NCBI GenBank assembly: GCA_043764095.1
Contig: JAYUKX010000197.1
Coordinates: 136,971-200,970 of the forward strand
Direction: 5' to 3'
Source: M3007 sp043764095
GTDB taxonomy: Bacteria > Bacteroidota > Bacteroidia > Chitinophagales > Saprospiraceae
DNA: 64,000 nucleotides
The position numbers were made by a program, and so were the translations under genes. Position 1 is the stretch's first letter; each line of letters opens with the position of its first letter. This document shows, piece after piece, positions 45,166-55,048 of the stretch. The notes below the pieces were generated by a model. It saw nothing but the letters and a program-made list of their open reading frames with translations, was not told the origin of the DNA and made no database searches.

Positions 45166-48100
45166 ATGGCTAAGCAACGCAACCAATCATACACCCTCTC
45201 AGGTCGAATTACCGACCAAAAGGAGCAACCAACTGAAGGGCTGATCGTCTTCGCATACGATCAGGATCCCAATACCCCCGACAACCCGCTCGGACAACCT
45301 GCCATCACCGATGCCGAAGGTAAATACGGCATTTCCTTTACCGAGGAGGATTTTAAAATCGGCGGTATGGAAAGCGGCGGACCGGATGTGTTTATCCGGG
45401 TATATGCTGGGGATCAGTTTCTGGGGGAGAGTCCGACAAAGCGAGATTCTAAAAAAACGATAAAAATTGACCTGCAAGTCGAGTATTTACCAGAGCCTTT
45501 ACAGAAAAACGACGAGGTGAAAGCCCAATTAAAAATAAAAGCCAAGCATCTCGAAATAGCAAACATCAACGGGTTTTCCGAGCCGCGGCTTCCCGGCTTT
45601 ATTAATTTCGACAGCCCAGGTGCGCCATCAGTGCCCTCACAGGTGCATTATATAACCTTGCCTTTGGGGGGAAAAATCCTTGATATTGAAGTGTATCCCG
45701 GAGAACCAACTATTATTCGCAATATGGGTAATCCTTACCCGGTACAGGAATTAATACCTGATTTAGGGACCAATCCGGATGAGTTCGGCAATGGTATCAC
45801 CTTCAAGGATACAGTAGTTAAGTTTACACCCCTTATTAAGGAACTTGCCCGAGAATTTCCTGCTTATCCACCTCGCCTTGTCGAACTGAAAGAAGAAATA
45901 GATAAAGACCCAATAAGAATTGCGAGGGTGAAAGTAACCCCCATTCAGTATAACTTTGAAGAAAACGCCTACTATTTTTATCCGAACCTTACTTACAAGA
46001 TTAAGTTCGATGAGAAAGAGGCAGCAAGAATAAATCAGGCTGCACAGCGGAAGTGGGGCGTAGCGGAAATTGAACTGATAAAAGACATTGTTGCAAACGA
46101 CCTCGTTTTTAGTGCGAATGATCTATTTATTCCAGGTATTTATTGGTTTTACGAAGAAGCCCCTCATATTATTATCACTGACAATTATCACTGGCCAGAG
46201 CACATTGAGCAATCAGACGGCACCTTGCGTTCGCCTTCTTTAACAGAAAGAGGGGCGGCACTGTCTGGTGATTTGAAGGCAGAATTTGAACGTCTTGCTC
46301 AATGGAAAACAAGCCGGAGTGTAAAATCGAAGGTAGTGACCATCAGCGATATAGTCGCCGGTAATTATGGAGATATGACCAAAAATGGTTTTGCCAGAGA
46401 CTTACAGGAGGTGATTAGAAACTTCATTAAATTCGCTTACAATCGCTGGAAAACCCGCTATGTACTGCTGGGTGGCGACTACAATGTTGTGCCTGTTCGG
46501 ATATTGACAGGTACAACATTGCATGGTACAGTGGGGACGCACAGATCCAGCAACAATCCACCTAATCGAGATGAATGTTATATTCTTAGCGCAAATTCAG
46601 TAGCAAAAATAAGGCCGCAATTCGTACCTTATCCTAATGAGCCACTTTCTTCATACCATGGCGGTGTACGTATTCCATTTAATCGCGAAGCAGGTAGTGG
46701 TCAACTTGGATGGTATTACACTTCCGAATCGTCCTTTAATACGCGAAATTCTGGCTTCATCCGTTTACCCATTGGACAATTTTCCAATTTTATCATTGTG
46801 GAAGGTCCGGCAAGTATTATAGATGACAATTATTATTGGGTCAGGGAAGTCAACCGCATTCCTTCAGATTTATACTATTCCAGTTTATTTGGATCCGGTT
46901 ACGACCAAGTTGGTAAACATGATTTTGATTTGAATAACAACGGCTTGTACGGGCAATTTCATTGGTATGCCGGAGAGGATGTTAGTCTTGATGGAGTAAA
47001 TACCTTCCCAGACGTGTTTCCAGGAAGGGCTGCTGTGGAAAGCGCTGCGGAGGCGAAGGCTTTTGTTGACAAAACCATAACCTATGAGCGTCGTATTGAT
47101 CAGGATGGAAATTATGTTAATTCGAGTTATTTTAAAAAAATTATTTATGGAGCTGATCTTTGGGGTGGATTCGGGTATAACCGTCGGCAAACTGATCTTT
47201 CCATACCGCCCGCAGAGGGATTATTTACACATGCTTTATCGGCTACTCGTACCAGAATAAATCTGAATTTTGACATTATGATGACCGGAGCAACGCCTTC
47301 ACATCGTTTGGTCGCACGAAGCGGTGGAACAGACAATGTTATTCTGTACAGAACGACCGCTAGCACTACAAATCCCGGCTGGTATTTTGCTACTAACAAC
47401 AACTACAATGTTCAGAGTGCGATACCTACTCGTTTTATCGTAGTGCGTGGCCCCGCTACTCTTGTAAGCCCGGACGACTTTATCTGGGATGCAATCGGTA
47501 TGGAAGGCGCAATCAATGAAAAAGAAACGCTCCGTGGACTAATGAACAGCTGGTTTCCTGCATTCAATCGTATTCAAAGATTTTATGCCGATTATTTTGA
47601 TGTTTCAGCACCACCCTCCTTGGAAAAACTTGAAGCAGTCACCCTGCGTGAAGCCATTGATGAGGGTGTACATTTCCTAAGCCTGACCGGACATGGCTGG
47701 TGGGGAGGATGTTGTGGTGTTGATACTGACAATAATCCTGACTTCAAAAATAAGAACCAGTATTTTGTCGCTTTTGCAGACTCTTGCTCTACAGCTCATT
47801 TCGATGGACCAGATTCGACAGCAGAAAAGACCACAAACGATCCTGACGGAGGTGCTATTGCCTATGTAGGCAATACGCGTTACAGTTGGATTGGCATAGG
47901 GCATCATTTTGAAAAGTTTTTCTGGAATAAACTTTCAGTTGTAAAACGGCCAGGAGTGGCTGCTGGTTTTCGTGAATCTGTGGGAGGCCCTCGTTTTATG
48001 TGGACTATTTATGCCCAAAATTTGTTTGGCGATCCAGAATTGCAGGTTTATACGAAGGTTCCTCCTCCTTTTATAGTGGTGCATCCCGATTTATTTAAAT

Positions 48101-48348
48101 GGGGCGAGATCGTCAAGGTTAGACTAAACGAAGAAATAAAAATCAACGGCGATCATTTGGTTACCCTGTCAGCGGGATGGGATGAAAAGGAACAGCAGTC
48201 TTTGCTTCAAATAACAGTACTGACTAACGCTGATGGTACTGCTGAGATTGAACTTCCGAAAAAAAGGATAGAAGGAATTGAAGAACTGACACTTACCGTA
48301 TTCGGTAGAAATCGTGAACCATATGTTAAAAAAATCAGGATTGCGTAA
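45166..48348 (+). CDS. Gingipain-type (C25) cysteine protease with toxin-complex N-terminal domain
   Basis: This 1060-residue protein has no signal peptide. Residues 1 to about 105 (MAKQRNQSYTLSGRIT...) are a carboxypeptidase-regulatory-like domain shared with the next gene. A linking region is followed by the C25 propeptide-like part (NITL-type strands, KVTPIQYNFEENAYYFYPNL, about 165-310) and the caspase-like catalytic domain. His843 in LTGHGWW and Cys874 in FADSCSTAHFDG, 31 residues apart, correspond to the gingipain dyad, with AYVGNTRYSW after it. An insert of about 250 residues (roughly 470-770) separates the two halves of the protease. The C-terminal 100 residues form an Ig-like domain as in gingipains. 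No T9SS sorting domain is present. Location in the toxin operon suggests a delivered or processing protease. Confidence 0.82.
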   Translation: MAKQRNQSYTLSGRITDQKEQPTEGLIVFAYDQDPNTPDNPLGQPAITDAEGKYGISFTEEDFKIGGMESGGPDVFIRVYAGDQFLGESPTKRDSKKTIKIDLQVEYLPEPLQKNDEVKAQLKIKAKHLEIANINGFSEPRLPGFINFDSPGAPSVPSQVHYITLPLGGKILDIEVYPGEPTIIRNMGNPYPVQELIPDLGTNPDEFGNGITFKDTVVKFTPLIKELAREFPAYPPRLVELKEEIDKDPIRIARVKVTPIQYNFEENAYYFYPNLTYKIKFDEKEAARINQAAQRKWGVAEIELIKDIVANDLVFSANDLFIPGIYWFYEEAPHIIITDNYHWPEHIEQSDGTLRSPSLTERGAALSGDLKAEFERLAQWKTSRSVKSKVVTISDIVAGNYGDMTKNGFARDLQEVIRNFIKFAYNRWKTRYVLLGGDYNVVPVRILTGTTLHGTVGTHRSSNNPPNRDECYILSANSVAKIRPQFVPYPNEPLSSYHGGVRIPFNREAGSGQLGWYYTSESSFNTRNSGFIRLPIGQFSNFIIVEGPASIIDDNYYWVREVNRIPSDLYYSSLFGSGYDQVGKHDFDLNNNGLYGQFHWYAGEDVSLDGVNTFPDVFPGRAAVESAAEAKAFVDKTITYERRIDQDGNYVNSSYFKKIIYGADLWGGFGYNRRQTDLSIPPAEGLFTHALSATRTRINLNFDIMMTGATPSHRLVARSGGTDNVILYRTTASTTNPGWYFATNNNYNVQSAIPTRFIVVRGPATLVSPDDFIWDAIGMEGAINEKETLRGLMNSWFPAFNRIQRFYADYFDVSAPPSLEKLEAVTLREAIDEGVHFLSLTGHGWWGGCCGVDTDNNPDFKNKNQYFVAFADSCSTAHFDGPDSTAEKTTNDPDGGAIAYVGNTRYSWIGIGHHFEKFFWNKLSVVKRPGVAAGFRESVGGPRFMWTIYAQNLFGDPELQVYTKVPPPFIVVHPDLFKWGEIVKVRLNEEIKINGDHLVTLSAGWDEKEQQSLLQITVLTNADGTAEIELPKKRIEGIEELTLTVFGRNREPYVKKIRIA

Positions 48349-48394
48349 AATCAAAGTGAAGTTTTTTTAAATCAAACCCAAAGTAAATAGCATC

Positions 48395-51300
48395 ATGGCT
48401 AAACAACGCAACCAATCATACACCCTCTCCGGTCGCATCACCGACCAGAAGGAGCAACCCATTAAGGGGCTGATCGTCTTCGCATTCGATCAGGATCCTA
48501 ATACGCCCGACAACTTGTTGGGACAACCCGCTGTTTCCGATGCAGAGGGCAAGTATCGAATTGCATACGATGATGAAGACTTTCGCATCGGCGGCAGAGA
48601 AAGCGGCGGCGCAGATATTATTGTCCGGGTGTACAGCGCGGATACTTTGGTTGCCGAATCCAAACCCTTGCGCAATGCATCCGCTAAAGCAGAGATAAAT
48701 GTAAAGGTGGACAAGGTGCCAGAGCAGGAAACGCGGCAAATCAAAGGAGCAGTCAGAAGCGAGGACGGTATGGCTGCTACCCACGTCACCGTGCAGGTAT
48801 GGCGGCGCGATTTGTTCGAAGCCGTTTTTCTTGGCAACACTACAACCGACGACAAAGGGCTTTACGCTCTCCCATACAGGGTCAATGCTGCGGATAATCC
48901 CCCCGCTAATCTTGATTTGATGGTGAAAGTGTACCAACCCAATGGCGTCTTGCTCCATGAATCTCCGACGGCTTATAATGTACCGAAGGACTTTGTGCTT
49001 CAGGTAAGATTGCCAGAAAGCCCTGAACAAGCCCCGGAATATGCGCGGCTTTTAAGCGATTTAAAGCCGTTTTTAGGTAACCGGCCTCTAAGTGAGTTGC
49101 GGGAAGGAGATGGCCAAAACCAGATCAGCCTTTTATCTGGGAAAACGGGTTGGGACGCACGCGCCATCGCTATGGCCGCCGCTTCGGAAAAAGCGAGTGC
49201 TGAAACGGGCGTTCCAGCGGCTCACTGGTATGCCGCTTATCGCAACGGTGTGCCCAACGATTCATCCGGCGTATATGCCGTATCGCCTGCGGCTTTTGGA
49301 GAAGTGGTCAAAAAAGCGGTGGAAAACAAGTTGATTTCGGGTGTTACAGAAGCGGAAATCTCAAACACCATCAGTGCACACCAAAGAAATGCAACAACTT
49401 TTGCTTTAAACCGAAAAGCGGCGACCGGAATGTCAACTTTGGGCAGTATGCTTGATCTTCGGCTCAATAGTAATCAGCAAAGCGTCTTCGCTGAAGTTTT
49501 CCAAGCCCATCAGGGTACCTCCTCTGCATTTTGGACAACTTTGGAACAAAGAGGAATACCAAAGGCAAGCATTGACCAATTACAATTAGATGGTAAATTG
49601 GCATATCTCACACTGCAGAACCAGCCGGTGGTAAGTCGCCTGATAGAAAGGCGAATCAACCAACCTGTTGAAATGGTACGTCAAGGTTTGTACGAACCGG
49701 AAGCCTGGAAACCATTGATCGGAAGCGATGTGCCGGAAGGATTAAGCATTGATAACTACGCAGGACACATGGCGGCTTTGGTCAAACGCAGCTACCCGAC
49801 AGAAGTATTGGGAGCGATGCTCCGACGGGAAGAACTAAAATTAAGCGACAATGCCAATACCGCAGAAGAAACGGCGGCTTTTTTTGAAAATAATAGCGAT
49901 GGTTTTCAGATCGGGGTGAAACCAGTGAAACAAACCGCCGCATTTCAACAACTTTCCCCCGAAGCCCAAGCATTAACAATGCGGGCAGAGCGTTTGTATC
50001 AAATGAGCCCGGGCGATGATGCCTTGAAAGCGTTGGCCACTACTGGCCTCAATTCGGCTTACGATGTCGTGCAATACACCCGGGAAGAGTTTCAATCCCG
50101 TTATGCCTCACAATTAGGAAGTGGTGTCGCGAATGCTGTTTATACCAAGGCCCACGAGGTACACAGTGCCGTGATGAACGTTGCAACAGCCTATTTAACG
50201 CAACGTGCAAGCCCAAATGTATATGTTCTTTCTGGCGCTTCGCCTGCCGATGAAGTGACTCGAAGGGGCCCTGTGTTACACGCTTATCCGACATTAGAAA
50301 ATGTATTCGGAGAATTAGACTACTGCGCTTGCGATCACTGCCGTTCGGTTCTTAGCCCTGCAGCGTATTTGGTGGATTTGCTGCGTTTTATAACTCTTGA
50401 ACCAGAAGCCATACTATCCGGCTTAAATCCTATAGATGTCTTGCTGGCCCGACGACCAGACATTGAGCATGTCCGGCTAAATTGTGAAAACACCAATACC
50501 GTACTGCCTTACATTGACCTGGTCAATGAAATCTTGGAACACTATGCCCTGCTCGCTGATAATGGCAACTTGACAGACTGGAAAGATTACGAAGGGTATA
50601 ATATTGAACCGGGTGCCAAAACTGAAGATCTGCTGGCCGATCCCGCTTTTGTAGATGACCGGGCTTACGATCTGACAGCCAATGCCATTTTCCCATTGAG
50701 CCTTCCTTTCGACCGCTCTTTAGAGGCCATGCGATTGTTATTCCAATTGTGGGATGTACGCTACGACGAAGCGTTAGCGGTATTCGATAAAACAGCCGAC
50801 GCGCAGCGCGAAGTACTCGGCCTGTCGCCCAAAGAATGGCAATTGCTCACCCAAAATGCCGCACATCCCCTGCCGGAATACTTTGGTGAAAACCCGGTGC
50901 TGGACTTAGCCGGGCTAAACGCAAACATCACTAATGCGGTTGTTTTTTCACGCCGAATGGGCATCTCTTATGAGCACTTAGCATCTATTCTGAAAACCCG
51001 TTTTGTAAATCCATTTGCTGCCAGCGATGATCTGGCTAAATTGGATGCATTAGACATCTCTTTGCCCGATATTAAATTATATTGCGATGGCGGTATGACT
51101 GATGCAGCCTTTGACGCGCTTGTTCCGGTAGGTATTGACCCAGCAAACTATGATGGCGATGTAAAACTATGGCTGAAAACCCATTGTGATGCCATTATGT
51201 CTATGATCGTGCTGACGGAGACCAGCGCTGATGCATCTCCGTGTTCCTTCGATACGGTAGAATTGCGCCGCTCGTTGCCAGATGCGCTTAATAACCGGTT

Positions 51301-54300
51301 GACTTCCCTTGATTTTCATAAACTGCATCGTTTTATCCGATTGTGGAAAAAAACAGGCTGGAGTATCGAAACAACAGACTTAGCACTGGCTGTATTATCC
51401 GACACGCCATCTAAAGATATTACCAATGAAACGGTACTTGATGCGGTGTTTATGCAGGTGTTGTCTCGCTTGTCTTATGTGGTGCAATTACAGCGCCTAT
51501 TAAAGTTAAACGACAAGAAAATACCCGACTTATTGGGTCTTTGGGATAAGGAGGTCGAACCAACGGTTCGTCGTGCGCAGTGGAGTCGCTTGTTGAGAAT
51601 GCGGACGGAGGATTTCGACATGCTGTCCACATTGTCGTCTTTTGATCCTTCAGCAGCTTTGGAAACTAGCGATCCGGCGGCAATACGCTTCGTCAAAGCG
51701 ACGATTCTACTCAAATCCGTTGGATTAAAAGCATCGGATCTGAATTTTTTGTTGCGTCATGCCGATCCCGGAGGTAAGTTAAGCCTTTCGCCCGCAGCGT
51801 TATTGCAATCTGTACAAAGTGTACGCACAGCGTTAACAACAGTAGAATCCGAACTAGGAACAATGCCGCCGGAGGCTGACCTTACTTATGCCCGGAACCA
51901 AGTTGGTCGTGTGTTTGAGCGAGAAACAACCGAAGCATTTTTCGGCTTATTGGAAAAAACGACCGTATTTGAAACAAATTTAACCTGGCCAACAGAGGCT
52001 TTGCCAGCAACGCTGAATTTGCCCGAATTTATTTTTTACGATCATTTCCGAAAAACGCTTTCCGCTAAACAGGTGTTGAGGCAACCAGATTTACTCACCC
52101 TACAGGCAAGAGTGAACGCACTAAATCATCCCGCCGATTTTCCTGCAGGTACAACTGCCGCTGACGCAGCGACGCTACAAATACAACTCAACACGGCTCT
52201 ACAGACAATACATACTGACGGCCAAAGTGCATTAGACACGATTTTTACGCAATATCCGGTATTACAAACCGCTTACACAGCCTACAATGCTGCTGCTCAA
52301 GGTAACAAAATCGAGGCTTTGTTAGATACCTTGCTCCCTGAATTGCGTACCCGTTTGCGCCGTCAGGCAATTGTACAATCTCTGGCCGGTATCTTAAAAA
52401 CCGATGTCCAGACAATTGCCCTGATGGTTGACAATCCAGCCGTATTGCATGCGCCGAGCGATATTACTCGACCCGTGGCAATTGTATTTGAGGCTTTGAA
52501 TCAAGGGATGGAATCCGGGGCGAGTGCCGATGGAACACTTTCATTTTTTGTAGAAGCACCACTTTCAACAGACTATAATTTTTATGTAAATGCACCGCTA
52601 GGTACGCAGGTAAAATTAGAATTAGACAATAGAAGCGTTATAGATACGACTATTAACGCAAGCGGCGAAACAGGCAGCACTTCCCGTATCTCCCTAAAAG
52701 CAGGTCAACTATACCAAATTGCTTTACAAATAAGCGCATTGCCCGCCGGACAGCGCACCATATTGCGCTGGCAAACACCCGGCACCGGCAAAACAGCAAT
52801 ACCTGTATCCAGAATAGTTAGCACCTTAAGTATAGAAGAAGCCTTTACCGCTCTAGTGCGGTTGCACAAGGCGGCTCAATGGCAGCGTCTGCTCAAACTT
52901 ACTGCAATAGAATTGGCTCACTTAGGCCAGGAATTACAAATTGACGGTCAGGGCTGGATAAACGCCTTGCCTGTTACGGGTGGAGTTGCCGCTGTGACGT
53001 TGGACATGCTTTGGTTGACAGCCCAAAGATTGGCCAATTTTGCCCTGTTGAAAAAGATGTATGTTGGAGATGAAGATGTCTGGGTACAGGTCTTGCAAAA
53101 TCCAGACGCCCAAACCCAGGCAGGGCAGAATTTATTGGAATCGCTTACTGGTTGGACTACTCCAGATCTGACTGTATTAATGACACACTTTGGCTGGACG
53201 CGCAGCGATTTGTCAGATTTGGAAAATCTGTTAAAAATAAAAACGGCCTTCGACCTGATTAACCGTACCGGGTTTTCAGCACAACATATTCTGGACTGGA
53301 CAGGTACTGCCAATGGCAACCTCGTGCGCAGTGCCAAAGCAAAAGTACGTACTCAAATGGGCGAAAGGGCCTGGTTGGAAGCCGCACCGCCCATGACAGA
53401 TCCATTGCGCAACCGCCAGCGCGATGCATTGGTGCAGTGGATTTTACACGGCCACCGTCCTTCACCCGAGGTAGATACGCCAGATAAATTGTACGAATTT
53501 TTCCTGATTGACGTGGAAATGGATGCCTGCATGAAAACTTCCCGCATCAAACAGGCTATTTCCACCGTACAACTTTTTATCCACCGTTGTCTGCTCAATT
53601 TAGAGCCGGATGTATCGCCAACCTCCATCCGTCGAAAACAATGGGAATGGATGAAGCGCTACCGGGTATGGGAGGCCAACCGCAAAATATTTCTTTATCC
53701 GGAGAACTGGTTAGAGCCTGAGTTTCGCGACAATAAATCATTTCTGTTCCGAGAGTTGGAAGGCGAATTGTTGAAAGCTGACATTACTGAGGAGTTGGCA
53801 GAAGCAGCCTATTTAAATTACCTGAAAAAACTGGACGACATCGCCCGGCTTGATGTGTGCGGTATGTATCTGGAAGAAAATGAAAAAGGGAATCCCAACG
53901 ACGATATTTTACACGTCTTTGCCCGCAGCATCGGTGAAGACCGACGCTATTATTACCGCCGCTACGAGTATGGCTATTGGACGCCGTGGGAGAAAGTAGA
54001 TGCCCCTATAAAAGGCGATCACATTTTGCCAGTTATCTGGAAAGGTCGGCTGTTTGTATTCTGGCTCACAATATTCCAAAAAGGGGCTGAACCTGATAGG
54101 AACAAAACTCCACAAGGTATGGGTGGAAACAATTGGGGAGATGATGCCAAGGTAGATGTGGACATCACGTTTTGCTGGGCCGAATATTCCAAAGGCAAGT
54201 GGGTGTCGCCGAAGTCGGGAGATTTGAAAAACCCGTTGAGTATGACAGGATTAAGTGGATTCGATGCGAAAAAATTGTTGATCTATGGATACAAAATCCC

Positions 54301-55036
54301 TAAATCAACCAATCCTAAGTCTTCTGAAAAAATTGCCTTCCATACTTTATTTGGCTCTAAAAAGCATACGGTGTTATTTACTAGTAAAAATGCGCCTCCT
54401 GTAATTCGTGAGGGGTTTAATGAAGTATCGGATCCCCTTATACCAAAATTCAATGGTATAATTTTCCGATCGCCTTATAATAATACCGCTTTAGATAGTG
54501 TATTCGTTCTTTCACCAAACCGAGAATTTAAAGTCGGCATCTCCCAGCCCCAAGATGCCGACGACCCGGTACGCAACGCTACCCTTTTGACCATGCACAA
54601 TGTTTTGCCAGCCGAATTTCGTGTTTTGCCGTTGCGCCACGCCGTTGAAAACCAATGGGAGGCACCACTTTTCTTTTTAGACAGCCAGCGCGTTTTTTCA
54701 GCGCAACCCGAAGAAGAAGTGTTTCCGGCAATATGGGAATGGCAGGGGTACTTCGACTGGGATTATGACCGATACAGATGGAGACCTGAATTTGAAATTC
54801 CGGTATTAGCGGAAGTTCCACGCATCAAAGTGCCCGGAGTGCGCGAACCTTTAGTGAACCCTGTTGTCAATCCAATACCCGTCGAATTGGCAATCAACTC
54901 CAAAGTGTTGACAATAGCAGATACCTTCAAGTACGGGGGTATCACTATTGGTCAATTTGGTGAACGTACCCCGGCTGAAACCTTGGAGACTAACAACTTC
55001 AATGTAAATCCTAACACATTCAACATTAACCGCTAA
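48395..55036 (+). CDS. Tc toxin A component, N-terminal part (TcaA-like)
   Basis: This 2213-residue protein forms the shell and receptor-binding part of the TcA translocation channel. It starts with the shared carboxypeptidase-regulatory-like domain (1 to about 105) and a second one (about 110-210, QIKGAVRSEDGMAATHVTVQVW). The helical Tc shell follows, including the VRP1-type hallmark YCACDHCRSVLSPAAYLVDLL near residue 643. A beta-rich PA14-like insert lies around 1370-1480 (LSFFVEAPLSTDYNFYV). The ABC-toxin N region (MDACMKTSRIKQAISTVQLF) is near 1710, and the neuraminidase-like domain (YPENWLEPEFRDNKSFLFRELE) near 1770. It ends before the pore-forming helices, which are encoded by the next gene 12 bases downstream. 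TcA is therefore split, as in TcaA/TcaB systems. Confidence 0.9.
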   Translation: MAKQRNQSYTLSGRITDQKEQPIKGLIVFAFDQDPNTPDNLLGQPAVSDAEGKYRIAYDDEDFRIGGRESGGADIIVRVYSADTLVAESKPLRNASAKAEINVKVDKVPEQETRQIKGAVRSEDGMAATHVTVQVWRRDLFEAVFLGNTTTDDKGLYALPYRVNAADNPPANLDLMVKVYQPNGVLLHESPTAYNVPKDFVLQVRLPESPEQAPEYARLLSDLKPFLGNRPLSELREGDGQNQISLLSGKTGWDARAIAMAAASEKASAETGVPAAHWYAAYRNGVPNDSSGVYAVSPAAFGEVVKKAVENKLISGVTEAEISNTISAHQRNATTFALNRKAATGMSTLGSMLDLRLNSNQQSVFAEVFQAHQGTSSAFWTTLEQRGIPKASIDQLQLDGKLAYLTLQNQPVVSRLIERRINQPVEMVRQGLYEPEAWKPLIGSDVPEGLSIDNYAGHMAALVKRSYPTEVLGAMLRREELKLSDNANTAEETAAFFENNSDGFQIGVKPVKQTAAFQQLSPEAQALTMRAERLYQMSPGDDALKALATTGLNSAYDVVQYTREEFQSRYASQLGSGVANAVYTKAHEVHSAVMNVATAYLTQRASPNVYVLSGASPADEVTRRGPVLHAYPTLENVFGELDYCACDHCRSVLSPAAYLVDLLRFITLEPEAILSGLNPIDVLLARRPDIEHVRLNCENTNTVLPYIDLVNEILEHYALLADNGNLTDWKDYEGYNIEPGAKTEDLLADPAFVDDRAYDLTANAIFPLSLPFDRSLEAMRLLFQLWDVRYDEALAVFDKTADAQREVLGLSPKEWQLLTQNAAHPLPEYFGENPVLDLAGLNANITNAVVFSRRMGISYEHLASILKTRFVNPFAASDDLAKLDALDISLPDIKLYCDGGMTDAAFDALVPVGIDPANYDGDVKLWLKTHCDAIMSMIVLTETSADASPCSFDTVELRRSLPDALNNRLTSLDFHKLHRFIRLWKKTGWSIETTDLALAVLSDTPSKDITNETVLDAVFMQVLSRLSYVVQLQRLLKLNDKKIPDLLGLWDKEVEPTVRRAQWSRLLRMRTEDFDMLSTLSSFDPSAALETSDPAAIRFVKATILLKSVGLKASDLNFLLRHADPGGKLSLSPAALLQSVQSVRTALTTVESELGTMPPEADLTYARNQVGRVFERETTEAFFGLLEKTTVFETNLTWPTEALPATLNLPEFIFYDHFRKTLSAKQVLRQPDLLTLQARVNALNHPADFPAGTTAADAATLQIQLNTALQTIHTDGQSALDTIFTQYPVLQTAYTAYNAAAQGNKIEALLDTLLPELRTRLRRQAIVQSLAGILKTDVQTIALMVDNPAVLHAPSDITRPVAIVFEALNQGMESGASADGTLSFFVEAPLSTDYNFYVNAPLGTQVKLELDNRSVIDTTINASGETGSTSRISLKAGQLYQIALQISALPAGQRTILRWQTPGTGKTAIPVSRIVSTLSIEEAFTALVRLHKAAQWQRLLKLTAIELAHLGQELQIDGQGWINALPVTGGVAAVTLDMLWLTAQRLANFALLKKMYVGDEDVWVQVLQNPDAQTQAGQNLLESLTGWTTPDLTVLMTHFGWTRSDLSDLENLLKIKTAFDLINRTGFSAQHILDWTGTANGNLVRSAKAKVRTQMGERAWLEAAPPMTDPLRNRQRDALVQWILHGHRPSPEVDTPDKLYEFFLIDVEMDACMKTSRIKQAISTVQLFIHRCLLNLEPDVSPTSIRRKQWEWMKRYRVWEANRKIFLYPENWLEPEFRDNKSFLFRELEGELLKADITEELAEAAYLNYLKKLDDIARLDVCGMYLEENEKGNPNDDILHVFARSIGEDRRYYYRRYEYGYWTPWEKVDAPIKGDHILPVIWKGRLFVFWLTIFQKGAEPDRNKTPQGMGGNNWGDDAKVDVDITFCWAEYSKGKWVSPKSGDLKNPLSMTGLSGFDAKKLLIYGYKIPKSTNPKSSEKIAFHTLFGSKKHTVLFTSKNAPPVIREGFNEVSDPLIPKFNGIIFRSPYNNTALDSVFVLSPNREFKVGISQPQDADDPVRNATLLTMHNVLPAEFRVLPLRHAVENQWEAPLFFLDSQRVFSAQPEEEVFPAIWEWQGYFDWDYDRYRWRPEFEIPVLAEVPRIKVPGVREPLVNPVVNPIPVELAINSKVLTIADTFKYGGITIGQFGERTPAETLETNNFNVNPNTFNINR

Positions 55037-55048
55037 AATAATATCGCC

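Noticed and set aside
48416..49030. 204-codon antisense frame at the start of the TcA gene
   Set aside because: It is the shadow of the shared N-terminal domain. A similar but shorter frame appears opposite the protease gene simply because the DNA is duplicated.
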